A DNA stretch of 21,626 bases from CAZGSV01 sp964528605 (GTDB lineage Bacteria > Armatimonadota > Zipacnadia > CAZGSV01): positions 1-21,626 of the forward strand of contig CAZGSV010000053.1 in the NCBI GenBank assembly GCA_964528605.1, read 5' to 3'. Positions 1 to 7,583 of this stretch are shown here, piece by piece; position 1 is the first letter of the stretch; every line of letters starts with the position of its first letter. The position numbers and the translations under genes are program-made. Under the pieces are notes generated by a model. It worked only from the letters and a program-made list of their open reading frames with translations, did no database searches and was not told where the DNA came from.

Positions 1-59
1 CCATTCGCGAGGGCGGGCGCACCGTGGGCGCCGGCCGCGTCGCCAAGATCCTGGATTGA
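1..59 (+). CDS. tuf: Elongation factor Tu, C-terminal end (partial)
   Basis: Only the last 18 codons plus a TGA stop (57-59) lie in the window, starting in frame at base 3. They read IREGGRTVGAGRVAKILD, the conserved end of the EF-Tu C-terminal beta-barrel (the RTVGAG motif). EF-Tu carries aminoacyl-tRNA to the ribosomal A site as a GTP complex. The gene lies 35 bases before rpsJ on the same strand, as where the str operon (rpsL-rpsG-fusA-tuf) runs straight into the S10 operon. A canonical fusA is therefore expected just outside the left edge; this is inference. Confidence 0.93.
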   Translation, partial: IREGGRTVGAGRVAKILD

Positions 60-94
60 GAGCGATACAGGGACTGGCCTAGGGGGAATAGAGC

Positions 95-409
95 GTGCCT
101 GGAGAGAGAATAAGGATAAGGCTGAAGGCGTTCGACCACCGGCTGCTCGACCAGTCGGCCAGCCGGATAGTGCAGACGGCGAAGAGCACGGGTGCGCGTA
201 TCGCCGGGCCGGTGCCTCTGCCTACGGAGAAGAACATCACCTGCGTGGTGAAGCCGACCGCGCTGGGGCGCAGCAGTCGCAGCATGGAGCACTTCGAGAT
301 TCGCACGCACAAGCGACTGATAGACATTTTCGATTCCACGCCCGAGACGATTGACGCGCTCATGCATCTGGACCTGCCCTACGGGGTGAGCGTGGAGATC
401 AAGACGTAG
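95..409 (+). CDS. rpsJ: 30S ribosomal protein S10
   Basis: This 104-residue protein matches the usual S10 length (about 102). The N-terminus RIRIRLKAFDHRLLDQSA and the later GPVPLPTEKN stretch are S10 hallmarks; the long loop that reaches into the 30S head holds the EHFEIRTHKRLIDI motif. S10 binds 16S rRNA in the 30S head and is also the NusE subunit of antitermination complexes. The GTG start at 95 is supported by AGGGGG at 81-86, 8 bases upstream. It is the first gene of the S10 block. The 35 bases between tuf and this start leave little room for a separate promoter and leader, so no E. coli-type L4 leader is evident here. Confidence 0.97.
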   Translation: MPGERIRIRLKAFDHRLLDQSASRIVQTAKSTGARIAGPVPLPTEKNITCVVKPTALGRSSRSMEHFEIRTHKRLIDIFDSTPETIDALMHLDLPYGVSVEIKT

Positions 410-421
410 GAGCAAACGGCG

Positions 422-1081
422 ATGGTGCTGGGGCTACTGGGATGCAAAGTTGGGATGACGCGGCTGCTAGCCGAGGACGGGGCCTTTGTGCCGGTCACGG
501 TGATAGAGGCGGGGCCGTGCGTGGTGACGGCGCTGCGCACGGCAGAGCAAGACGGCTACCTGGCGGTGCAGGTGGGTTACGGCAGCGTGCGCAAGGCGCG
601 AGTGAACAAGCCGATGGCGGGGCACTTTGCCAAGAACTCGGCCCAGCCGTGCCGGGTGGTGCGGGAGTTCCGGGTGGAGAGTCTTGAGGGGCTGACGCCG
701 GGGCAGGAACTGCGGGTTGACTTGTTCGCGCAGGGGCAGTTGGTGGACATCAAAGGCGTAAGCAAGGGGAAAGGTTTTGCGGGGACGATCAAGCGTCACG
801 GATTCCATCGGGGGCCGATGACGCACGGCTCGAAGACGCATCGGCGGCCGGGGTCCACCGGTGCGACGGACGCGCAACGCGTCTTCCTGGGCAAGCGGAG
901 CCCGGGGCACATGGGGCACGAGACCTGCACGGCGCGGGACCTGAAAGTGGTGGGCGTCGAGCCGGAGCGCGGGCTGCTCTACGTGCGGGGTGCGGTGCCC
1001 GGACCGGCGGGCGGCATCCTGGAGATTCGGCCGAGCCGCAGTGAGACGATCAGCCGGCGACGCAGGCACGGCAAGGAGTAG
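422..1081 (+). CDS. rplC: 50S ribosomal protein L3
   Basis: This 219-residue protein is close to the usual L3 length (205-220). It opens LGLLGCKVGMTRLLAEDG, the family's standard N-terminal strand. The loop that approaches the peptidyl transferase centre is at about residues 120-165, with KRHGFHRGPMTHGSKTHR, then GSTGATD and GKRSPGHMG. L3 is an early 50S assembly protein that binds 23S rRNA domains II and VI. The ATG at 422 follows AGGAG at 408-412, a site that overlaps the rpsJ stop. This suggests translational coupling. Confidence 0.97.
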   Translation: MVLGLLGCKVGMTRLLAEDGAFVPVTVIEAGPCVVTALRTAEQDGYLAVQVGYGSVRKARVNKPMAGHFAKNSAQPCRVVREFRVESLEGLTPGQELRVDLFAQGQLVDIKGVSKGKGFAGTIKRHGFHRGPMTHGSKTHRRPGSTGATDAQRVFLGKRSPGHMGHETCTARDLKVVGVEPERGLLYVRGAVPGPAGGILEIRPSRSETISRRRRHGKE

Positions 1082-1088
1082 GCAGACG

Positions 1089-1733
1089 ATGGTGGTACCG
1101 GTACTTACGCCGACAGGAGAGAGGAAGGGCGAGATGGCCGTGCCCGACGGCCTGGCACAGCCCAAGGCGTCGCCGCACGTGCTGTGGCAGGTTTCCACCG
1201 CGCAGCAGGCTGACAGGCGCGTGGGCAGCGCCTCCACGCTGAGACGCAGCGAGGTGAGTGGCGGCGGCGCGAAGCCCTGGCGGCAGAAAGGCACGGGGCG
1301 CGCGCGGCACGGCAGCCGGCGGTCGCCCATTTGGAAGGGCGGCGGCGTGGCGCACGGGCCCAAGCCGCGAGACTGGCGGATGGGCTCGACGCAGAAGATG
1401 CGACGGCATGCGTTTGCCTTGGCGCTGGCGGAGAAGTTGCGTGACGAGCGGGTGGTGGTGGTGGATCCGCTGACGGTTGAGGACTACGACGTGAAGTTGG
1501 TGCTGCAACTGCTGGAGAACGTGAAGGCGGGCAAGCGGACGCTGGTGCTGCTGCAAGAGCCCGACGGCAGGCTGTACAAGTCGGCGGGCAATCTGAGAAG
1601 GGTTAAGGTGCGCCTGCTACCGACGGTGGAGCTGCGCGAGGTGCTGTGGGCGGAGTCGGTGCTGCTCTCGCCCCAGGCCGCACAGGCCCTGTTTGAGGAG
1701 GGAGCCCGGTGGCGGGTGAACGGCCGGTCCTGA
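1089..1733 (+). CDS. rplD: 50S ribosomal protein L4
   Basis: The protein is 214 residues from the ATG at 1089. The frame stays open upstream into rplC, but those codons do not resemble L4, and AAGGAG at 1074-1079 lies 9 bases before 1089, so this start is preferred. The extended loop lining the peptide exit tunnel is clear at about residues 55-95: GGGAKPWRQKGTGRARHGS followed by WKGGGVAHGP. L4 also acts as a repressor of its own operon in E. coli; no leader that would allow this is visible here. The last 25 bases overlap rplW in another frame. Confidence 0.96.
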   Translation: MVVPVLTPTGERKGEMAVPDGLAQPKASPHVLWQVSTAQQADRRVGSASTLRRSEVSGGGAKPWRQKGTGRARHGSRRSPIWKGGGVAHGPKPRDWRMGSTQKMRRHAFALALAEKLRDERVVVVDPLTVEDYDVKLVLQLLENVKAGKRTLVLLQEPDGRLYKSAGNLRRVKVRLLPTVELREVLWAESVLLSPQAAQALFEEGARWRVNGRS

Positions 1734-1999
1734 TTAGACCATTGCTGACGGAGAAGTCCAACCGCCTAAGCGCGGAAGGGAAGTACACCTTTCGCGTTGC
1801 GCAGTATGCGAACAAGATTGAGATCAAGCACGCGGTGGAGCGGACGTTCCAGGTTAGCGTGACCAAGGTGAACGTCATTCGGGTGCGGGGCAAGGAGCGG
1901 CGTTTGGGTCGCTACCCGCGGGGCCACACGGCCAGTTGGAAGAAGGCCATAGTCACGGTGGCCAAGGGGCAATCCATCCCGTTGTTCGAGGGTACGTAG
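1709..1999 (+). CDS. rplW: 50S ribosomal protein L23
   Basis: This 96-residue protein is typical of L23 (about 95). It begins with a short extension, then VLIRPLLTEKSNRL, the family's opening helix, and has VTKVNVIRVRGKERRLGR in the loop region. L23 sits at the mouth of the exit tunnel and is the docking site for trigger factor and SRP. The GTG at 1709 is preceded by GAGGAGGGA (1696-1704), entirely inside rplD. The 25-base overlap with rplD makes coupled translation likely. Confidence 0.96.
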   Translation: MAGERPVLIRPLLTEKSNRLSAEGKYTFRVAQYANKIEIKHAVERTFQVSVTKVNVIRVRGKERRLGRYPRGHTASWKKAIVTVAKGQSIPLFEGT

Positions 2000-2011
2000 A
2001 GGTGCGTTGAG

Positions 2012-2845
2012 GTGCCGATCAAGAAGTACAAGCCAACGACTCCTAGCCGGCGGACAATGACGGTGCTGGACCGGGCGCACTTGCACCCGGGCGGCGCGCT
2101 CAAGTCGCTGCTACGGCCTTCGCCGGAGAGAGCGGGGCGCAACAACCAGGGGCGGCGCACGAATGAGGCCCGGGGGGGCGGGCACAAGCGGCAGTACCGC
2201 GTGGTGGACTTCAGGCGGGACAAGGACGGCATTGAGGGCCGGGTATTGCGGCTGGAGTACGACCCCAACCGCAGCGCGCACTTGGCTTTGATCCAGTATG
2301 CCGACGGCGAGAAGCGTTACATGTTGGCGCCGGAGGGGCTGCAGGCCGGAGAGATGGTGATGTCGGGAGCGGAGGCGGAGGTGCGGGTAGGGAACGCGCT
2401 GCCGCTAGAGCGCATCCCGATAGGCACCGTGGTGCACAACGTGGAGTTGTATCCCGGGCGAGGCGGGCAGATGGCACGCAGCGCGGGGTCGGCGGTGCAG
2501 TTGCTGGCAAAGGAGGGCAACTTTGCCCACCTGCGGCTGCCGTCGGGCGAGGTGCGGCTGGTGTCGTTGAAGTGCCGGGCGACCATAGGGCAGGTAGGCA
2601 ATCTGGAGCACCAGAACATCAAGATCGGCAAGGCGGGGCGGGCGCGGTGGATGAAGCGGCGGCCGAAGGTGCGGGGGGTGGCGCGCAACCCGGTGGACCA
2701 CCCGCACGGCGGGGCGGAGGGGAAGGCGGCGATCGGGCGGCCGAGCCCGGTGTCGCGGACGGGGGTGCCGGCGCTGGGGTATCGGACGCGGCGGAACAAG
2801 TCTACCGACAAGTACATTCTCAAGCGGCGCAAGGGGCGCGCTTGA
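2012..2845 (+). CDS. rplB: 50S ribosomal protein L2
   Basis: The 277-residue length is normal for L2 (about 275). The N-terminus IKKYKPTTPSRR and the C-terminal motif RNPVDHPHGGAEGK at about residues 226-239, with the conserved histidines near 230-232, identify the family. L2 binds 23S rRNA close to the peptidyl transferase centre and bridges the subunits. The tail YRTRRNKSTDKYILKRR is also characteristic. The GTG at 2012 has AGAGGTG about 7 bases upstream, overlapping the rplW stop. Confidence 0.97.
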   Translation: MPIKKYKPTTPSRRTMTVLDRAHLHPGGALKSLLRPSPERAGRNNQGRRTNEARGGGHKRQYRVVDFRRDKDGIEGRVLRLEYDPNRSAHLALIQYADGEKRYMLAPEGLQAGEMVMSGAEAEVRVGNALPLERIPIGTVVHNVELYPGRGGQMARSAGSAVQLLAKEGNFAHLRLPSGEVRLVSLKCRATIGQVGNLEHQNIKIGKAGRARWMKRRPKVRGVARNPVDHPHGGAEGKAAIGRPSPVSRTGVPALGYRTRRNKSTDKYILKRRKGRA

Positions 2846-2870
2846 GCAGCGGTGAGGGAGGCATAAGCGT

Positions 2871-3155
2871 TTGGCCAGGTCACTGAAGAAAGGTCCGTAT
2901 GCGGACGCGAAGTTGCTGGAGAAGATCCGCAGGATGAACCAAGGCGAGGAGAAGGCAATCGTGCGCACGTGGTCGCGGGGCTCCACCATCTTTCCGGAGA
3001 TGGTGGGGCACACGATAGCGGTGCATGACGGGCGGCGGCACGTGCCGGTGTTCATCACGGAGAACATGGTGGGGCACAAGTTGGGGGAATTCGCGCCGAC
3101 GCGGCATTTCCGCGGGCACGGTCATCACACCGAGCGCTCGACGGCGCTTAGGTAG
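2871..3155 (+). CDS. rpsS: 30S ribosomal protein S19
   Basis: The product is 94 residues, with the family start ARSLKKGPYADAKLLEKI and the conserved RGSTIFPEMVGHTIAVHDG and FAPTRHFRGH motifs. S19 pairs with S13 in the 30S head, near the A-site finger. The start is TTG at 2871, which fits the conserved second residue. It is well supported by GGGAGG at 2856-2861, 9 bases upstream, and no in-frame ATG or GTG lies nearby. The 25-base gap after rplB carries only this ribosome binding site. Confidence 0.96.
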   Translation: MARSLKKGPYADAKLLEKIRRMNQGEEKAIVRTWSRGSTIFPEMVGHTIAVHDGRRHVPVFITENMVGHKLGEFAPTRHFRGHGHHTERSTALR

Positions 3156-3163
3156 GGAAGGCC

Positions 3164-3517
3164 ATGGCGGTTAGAGCGCAAGCCAAGTTCATGCTGGTAT
3201 CACCCTACAAGGTGAGGCGCTACTTGTCGCTGATCAAGGACAAGCCGGTGGCCGAGGCGGTGGGGATACTGGCGAACTGCAACAGCCCCACGGCGACACT
3301 GGTGAGGAAGTTGGTGGAGTCGGCTTCCGCCAACGCGGAGAACAACGAGGAATGGGACGTTGACGACTTGTACGTGGCGCGGGCATATGCGGACGAGGGG
3401 CCCACGCTGCCGCGGTCCCGGCCGCGGGCGCGGGGCAGAGCGATGCGCATCCGCAAGCGCATCGCGCACGTGACCGTGGAGTTGGAGCAGAGAGAAGGAG
3501 AAGGTGAGGAGGAGTAA
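3164..3517 (+). CDS. rplV: 50S ribosomal protein L22
   Basis: At 117 residues this is a normal L22. The sequence has the family N-terminus (AKFMLVSPYKVRRYLSLI) and the exit-tunnel beta-hairpin region at about residues 80-100 (RSRPRARGRAMRIRKRIAHV). L22 touches all six 23S rRNA domains and lines the tunnel beside L4. It ends in an acidic tail, EQREGEGEEE, that is not part of the conserved core. The stop codon shares one base with the rpsC start (TAATG). Confidence 0.96.
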   Translation: MAVRAQAKFMLVSPYKVRRYLSLIKDKPVAEAVGILANCNSPTATLVRKLVESASANAENNEEWDVDDLYVARAYADEGPTLPRSRPRARGRAMRIRKRIAHVTVELEQREGEGEEE

Positions 3518-4227
3518 TGGGACAGAAGGTGCACCCGTATGGCTTCCGCCTGGGCATCGTGCGTGACTGGAAGAGCCGCTGGTTCTTTGAGCGCGAGTAT
3601 GCGCAGTTGGTGGTAGAGGACCTGCGTATCAGGCGGGCCATCGAGCGGTACTGCAAGCGCCAGAACATCAGCGGGGTAGCCGATGTGATCATCAGGCGGA
3701 AGGTGACCAATGCGGTGGCTCTGACGATCTACACGGCCAAGCCAGGGCTGCTCATAGGGCGCAAGGGCACGGGCATCGAGGCGCTGCGGGCGGAGTTGGA
3801 GAAGTCGACCGGCAGGCAGGTTCATGTGGCGGTGGAGGAGGTGGCGGACCCGCGTTTGAGTGCGCAGCTGGTGGCGGAGAACATCGCGGGGCAGATCGAG
3901 CGGCGGCAGAACGTGCGGCGGGCGATGAAGCGGTCGCTGCTGGAGACCATGCGAGCGGGGGCGCAGGGGATAAAGGTTACCGTTTCGGGGCGCATCGGGG
4001 GGGCGGAGATTGCGCGCCGGGAGACGCAGAAGGAAGGCAAGATTCCGCTTTCGACGCTGCGGGCGCTGGTGGATTACGGTCTGGCGGAGGCGCGCACACC
4101 GGCGGGCTATATCGGCGTGAAGGTGTGGATCTGCACCGACGACGGGCGCAGCCCGCAGCGGGCGGAGCCGACGGTGGCGCAGAGCCTAGTAGGAGGGCTG
4201 GGCCATGTTAACGCCCAAGCGAGTTAA
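3517..4227 (+). CDS. rpsC: 30S ribosomal protein S3
   Basis: This 236-residue protein starts GQKVHPYGFRLGIVRDWKS, the universal S3 opening. A KH RNA-binding domain follows, with its GxxG loop as IGRKGTGIEALR at about residues 76-87. The C-terminal domain has SGRIGGAEIARRE and ARTPAGYIGVKVWI. S3 helps form the mRNA entry tunnel with S4 and S5. It overlaps rplV by 1 base and rplP by 23 bases. Because rpsE is missing from this cluster, S3 and S4 are the only entry-tunnel proteins encoded here. Confidence 0.97.
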   Translation: MGQKVHPYGFRLGIVRDWKSRWFFEREYAQLVVEDLRIRRAIERYCKRQNISGVADVIIRRKVTNAVALTIYTAKPGLLIGRKGTGIEALRAELEKSTGRQVHVAVEEVADPRLSAQLVAENIAGQIERRQNVRRAMKRSLLETMRAGAQGIKVTVSGRIGGAEIARRETQKEGKIPLSTLRALVDYGLAEARTPAGYIGVKVWICTDDGRSPQRAEPTVAQSLVGGLGHVNAQAS

Positions 4228-4633
4228 GTTCCGCAAGGCGCAGCGGGGGCGCAGGCGGGGCGTTGCCTCTCGGGGCAACGAGGTGCAGTTTGGCGAGTTT
4301 GGGCTGCAGGCGCTGACCGCCGGCTGGGTGAGCAACCGGCAGATAGAGGCGGCGCGGGTGGCGATGACGCGCGAGGCCAAGCGCGGCGGGCGGGTTTGGA
4401 TACGCATCTTCCCGGACAAGCCGATAACCAAGAAGCCTGCGGAGACGCGCATGGGCAGCGGCAAGGGCAGCCCGGAGGGCTGGGTGGCGGTGGTGCAGCC
4501 CGGGCGTGTGCTCTTTGAGATGGCAGGGGTGGACAGTGTGGTGGCGCGGGAGGCGCTGCGCTTGGCGGGGCACAAGTTGCCGGTGAAGACGCGCATACTG
4601 GCGCGAGAGGACGTGGAAAGTGCCACAGGTTAA
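4205..4633 (+). CDS. rplP: 50S ribosomal protein L16
   Basis: The 142-residue protein has all L16 landmarks: the N-terminus LTPKRVKFRKAQRGRRRG, then FGEFGLQALTAGWVSNRQIE, then the RIFPDKPITKKPAETRMGSG stretch at about residues 79-98 that reaches the A-site tRNA elbow. L16 joins late in 50S assembly and shapes the A site. The ATG at 4205 is inside rpsC and follows a full AGGAGG at 4191-4196 with an 8-base spacer. The 23-base overlap with rpsC is long for this operon. Confidence 0.97.
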   Translation: MLTPKRVKFRKAQRGRRRGVASRGNEVQFGEFGLQALTAGWVSNRQIEAARVAMTREAKRGGRVWIRIFPDKPITKKPAETRMGSGKGSPEGWVAVVQPGRVLFEMAGVDSVVAREALRLAGHKLPVKTRILAREDVESATG

Positions 4634-4841
4634 GGCTTCGGAGTTGCGCGATCAGCACATAGGAGAACTGGAGCACCGGCTGGAGGAGCGGGAGCGGGAG
4701 TTGCTGCAGTTGCGGGCGCAGCAGGCCACGGGGCAACTGGACAACCCGCACCGGCTGCGGCTGGTGCGCAAGGAGATAGCGCGCATCATTACGGTGCTTG
4801 AACAGAAAAGACGGCAGGCTGAGGGAGAGAGCAAGGCGTGA
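4620..4841 (+). CDS. rpmC: 50S ribosomal protein L29
   Basis: At 73 residues this fits L29 (60-75). It is almost entirely helical with a heptad-like pattern (KASELRDQHIGELEHRLEER), then QLDNPHRLRLVRKEIARI, the family's second helix, which forms a helical hairpin. L29 lies beside L23 at the exit tunnel mouth. The GTG at 4620 overlaps rplP by 14 bases, with AGAGG at 4606-4610 upstream. Confidence 0.94.
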   Translation: MPQVKASELRDQHIGELEHRLEERERELLQLRAQQATGQLDNPHRLRLVRKEIARIITVLEQKRRQAEGESKA

Positions 4842-5098
4842 AGGAGCGGCGTCGCGTTCTGAAGGAAAACCAGGGCGTCGTGGTGAGCGACAAGATGGAC
4901 CAGACGGTGCTGGTAGAGGTGCGGCGACTGACACGGCACCCCCTCTACGGCAGGGTCATCACCCGGACCAAGCGTTACACGGCGCACGATGAGAGCAACC
5001 AATGCCAGGCCGGAGACAAAGTGCTCATCCGCGAGAGCCGGCCGCTCAGCCGGCGCAAGCGCTGGCGCGTGGTGCGCATCGTGGAGAAGGTGCAGTAA
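4838..5098 (+). CDS. rpsQ: 30S ribosomal protein S17
   Basis: The 86-residue protein carries the S17 OB-fold signature: GVVVSDKMDQTVLVEV, then RHPLYGRVITRTKRYTAHDE, then GDKVLIRESRPLSRRKRWRV. S17 is a primary 16S rRNA binder in the 30S body. The GTG start shares four bases with the rpmC stop (GTGA, 4838-4841). In the common layout rpsQ ends the S10 block and rplN follows. Here an EF-G-like gene starts 3 bases after the rpsQ stop. Confidence 0.96.
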   Translation: MKERRRVLKENQGVVVSDKMDQTVLVEVRRLTRHPLYGRVITRTKRYTAHDESNQCQAGDKVLIRESRPLSRRKRWRVVRIVEKVQ

Positions 5099-5101
5099 AC
5101 G

Positions 5102-7180
5102 GTGCCCGGTTACGACCCTCAACACATTCGCAACGTGGCCCTGATATCCCACCGGGGTGCGGGCAAGACGACCCTGGCGGAGGCCATGCTCTTGGTGAGC
5201 GGCGCGATTGAGAAGATGGGCACGGTCGAGGCGGGCAACACGGTCTGCGACTTCGACGCGGCGGAAGCCTCGCGGCAGGTGAGCGTTTTCAACTCGCTGT
5301 GCTATGCGGAGTGGAGCGGGCACAAGGTCAACCTGTTGGACACTCCGGGTTATGCGGACTTTGCCGCCAACGTGATTGCGGCGACGCGAGTGGTGGAGGG
5401 GGCGGTCGTGGTGGTGGACGCGGTCGGGGGCGTAGAGGTGCAGACGGAGGCAGCTTGGGAGTACGCGGAGCGGCAGGGGCTGCCCTGCCTGATTTTCGTC
5501 AACAAGACGGACAAGGAGAACGCCTCTTTCGCGCGGGCGTTGGCGAGCATCGCGGAAGGGCTGAGCAACAAGGCGGCGCCGTTGGTGATCCCGTGGGGAG
5601 AGCAAGCGGGGCTGCACGGGGTGGTGGACGTCCTGAGCGGCAAGGCCTACGTGCGCAGCGGCAAGAACGAGACGGAGCAGGAGGCGCCACAGGAGATGGC
5701 GGAGGCGGTGGCCTCGGCGCGCGAGCGCTTGCTGGAGGCGTCGGCGGAAGCGGTTGACGAACTGACGGAGAAGTATCTGGAGGCGGGCGACCTGACACCG
5801 CAGGAGATGCTGGAGGGGCTGCGGCAGGGCGTGCGGCAGCGGGTGATCTTCCCGGTGATCGCGGGGTCGGCGACCAGCGCGGTGGGGGCTTCGCGGCTGC
5901 TGGAGGCGATACGGACGTTGTTGCCCTCGCCGGCGGAGAGCGCCCTGAGGAGGGCGCGCAAGGTTGACGGTTCGGGGGAGGTGGAGTTGAGGACGGATGC
6001 GAGCCAGCCGTGCCGGGCCGTGGTGATGCGCACCGTGGTGGACCCGTACGTGGGGAAGTTCAGCCTGCTGAGGGTGTTCTCGGGGGCGCTGGCGCACGAC
6101 ATGCAGGTGTTGAACAGCACGCGCGGCGAGCGCGAGCGGATCGGGCAGCCCTTGCTGGTGCAAGGCAAAGAGCAACAGGCGACGCCCAGGATTGTGGCGG
6201 GGGACATGGGGGCGATGGCCAAGTTAACGGCGACGAGCACCTTTGACACCTTGTGCGAGGAGCCGGTAGTGATCGTACCGGCGCCGGTGTTGCCGGAGCC
6301 GGTTTTCTCGGCCTCGGTCACGCCGGAGTCGCGGGCGGACGAGGAGAAGTTGAGCACGGCGCTGGCGAAGGTGGCGGAGGAGGACATCTGCTTCGCGTAT
6401 CACCGCGAGGAGGAGACGGGGGAGACGGTCATCTCGGGCGGGGGACAGTTGCACCTGGACATCGTGGTGGACCGGCTGCGGGCGAAGTACAAGGTAGCGG
6501 TGAGGCTGGGGGCGCCGAAGGTGGCCTACCGCGAGACCATAACCAAGAGGGCGGAGGCGCAGGGGCGGCACAAGAAGCAGACGGGCGGACGGGGGCAGTT
6601 CGGCGACATCTACCTGCGTTTGGAGCCGCTGCCGGGGGGCGGCGGTTTCGAGTTCCACACGGAGATCCGGGGGGGCGAGGTGCCTTCGAACTACTTCCCG
6701 GCGGTGGAGAAGGGCGTCCGCGAGGCGATGAAGCAGGGCGCGCTGGCCCGCTATCCGGTGACCGACGTGAAGGTAACGCTGTACAAGGGCTCACACCATC
6801 CGGTGGACTCGTCCGACCTGGCGTTCCAGATAGCGGGCTCCATCGGTTTTCGGGCGGCGATGCAGGAGGCGGGGCCGGTGTTGCTGGAGCCCATCGTGGC
6901 CATGGAGGCCTTGGTGCCGGAGGAGCAGATGGGGGACGTGATGGGGGTGCTGAACTCGAAGCGGGCGCGCATCTTGGGGATGGAGGCGCAGCGGCGCTCG
7001 CAGTTGATCAAGACATTGTTGCCGGCGGTGGAGTTGGCGAGTTTTGCGGTGGACCTGCGTTCGATAACGCAGGGGCGCGGGAGTTTCACCGCGCGCTTTT
7101 CGCATTACGAGGAAGTGCCGCCGCAGTTAGCGGAAGGCATCATGAAAGAGCGGCAGCGGGAGCGGGAGGAGGAATCCTAG
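5102..7180 (+). CDS. EF-G-like translational GTPase (EF-G-2 type) inserted between rpsQ and rplN
   Basis: This 692-residue protein has the full EF-G layout. The G domain has G1 as SHRGAGKT at residues 16-23, G3 as DTPGY at 79-83 and G4 as NKTD at 133-136. Domains II-III follow, then domain IV with the translocation-tip motif HKKQTGGRGQFGD at about 490-502 and SNYFPAVEKGVREAMKQG. Domain V contains LLEPIVAMEALVPEEQMGDV. Compared with canonical EF-G, the G1 Asp is Gly (HRGAGKT rather than HIDAGKT), the G3 catalytic His is Tyr (DTPGY, not DTPGH), and switch I reads RQVSV instead of RGITI. Such changes are known in the EF-G-2 or EF-G-like family of Thermus and other bacteria. It is intact, with base use like its neighbours. 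Its role is probably an auxiliary or specialised translocation or recycling factor. The GTG at 5102 has only a weak ribosome binding site. Confidence 0.88.
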   Translation: MPGYDPQHIRNVALISHRGAGKTTLAEAMLLVSGAIEKMGTVEAGNTVCDFDAAEASRQVSVFNSLCYAEWSGHKVNLLDTPGYADFAANVIAATRVVEGAVVVVDAVGGVEVQTEAAWEYAERQGLPCLIFVNKTDKENASFARALASIAEGLSNKAAPLVIPWGEQAGLHGVVDVLSGKAYVRSGKNETEQEAPQEMAEAVASARERLLEASAEAVDELTEKYLEAGDLTPQEMLEGLRQGVRQRVIFPVIAGSATSAVGASRLLEAIRTLLPSPAESALRRARKVDGSGEVELRTDASQPCRAVVMRTVVDPYVGKFSLLRVFSGALAHDMQVLNSTRGERERIGQPLLVQGKEQQATPRIVAGDMGAMAKLTATSTFDTLCEEPVVIVPAPVLPEPVFSASVTPESRADEEKLSTALAKVAEEDICFAYHREEETGETVISGGGQLHLDIVVDRLRAKYKVAVRLGAPKVAYRETITKRAEAQGRHKKQTGGRGQFGDIYLRLEPLPGGGGFEFHTEIRGGEVPSNYFPAVEKGVREAMKQGALARYPVTDVKVTLYKGSHHPVDSSDLAFQIAGSIGFRAAMQEAGPVLLEPIVAMEALVPEEQMGDVMGVLNSKRARILGMEAQRRSQLIKTLLPAVELASFAVDLRSITQGRGSFTARFSHYEEVPPQLAEGIMKERQREREEES

Positions 7181-7211
7181 GCGGCGGTGGGCGGCGGCGC
7201 AGGTGAGGGCA

Positions 7212-7580
7212 ATGATACAACCGATGACTAGACTGAAAGTGGCGGACAACTCCGGGGCCAAGGAGATCTTGTGCATCGGAGTGACGAAGAAGGGCAGCAG
7301 CCGACTGGCCGGGATAGGCGACGTTATTTCGGCAGCGGTGAAGGAGGCCAGCGCGAGTGGCGGGGTGAAGAAGGGCGAGGTGGTGCACGCCGTGGTGGTG
7401 CGCACGCGCTGGCCCATCCGCCGGAAGGACGGCTCCTACATACGGTTTGACGACAACGCGGCGGTGCTGCTGGACGCCGCCAATAACCCGCGCGGCACGC
7501 GCATCTTCGGGCCGGTGCCCCGGGAGTTACGGGAGAAGCACTTCCTGAAGATACTGTCCCTGGCGCCGGAGGTGGTGTAG
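7212..7580 (+). CDS. rplN: 50S ribosomal protein L14
   Basis: The product is 122 residues from the ATG at 7212. A GTG at 7203 would add MRA, but L14 normally begins MIQ, and AGGTGA at 7200-7205 is spaced 6 bases from the ATG. Family motifs are TRLKVADNSGAKEILCIGV, VRTRWPIRRKDGSYIRFDDN and ARIFGPV-like TRIFGPVPRELR near the end. L14 forms an intersubunit bridge and is the docking site of the silencing factor RsfS. It begins the spc block, 31 bases after the EF-G-like gene. Confidence 0.96.
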   Translation: MIQPMTRLKVADNSGAKEILCIGVTKKGSSRLAGIGDVISAAVKEASASGGVKKGEVVHAVVVRTRWPIRRKDGSYIRFDDNAAVLLDAANNPRGTRIFGPVPRELREKHFLKILSLAPEVV

Positions 7581-7583
7581 GCC

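Noticed and set aside
990..1088. Upstream extension of rplD inside rplC
   Set aside because: The added residues do not resemble L4, and a ribosome binding site precedes the ATG at 1089.
4652..6175. Minus-strand open frame of 507 codons across rpmC, rpsQ and the EF-G-like gene
   Set aside because: It is rich in His, Arg and Leu with no domain, and lies antisense to well-identified genes. Such frames are expected in GC-rich DNA.
5102..7180. Idea that the EF-G-like gene is the main fusA, or tetM/rpp-type resistance
   Set aside because: The G1 and G3 changes fit the EF-G-2 type rather than canonical EF-G, and the domain IV tip is EF-G-like. Nothing specific to TetM-type protection proteins was seen.
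6253..7206. Glycine-rich + strand frame of 317 codons
   Set aside because: It is an alternative frame of the EF-G-like gene with GGG-codon bias and no family features.
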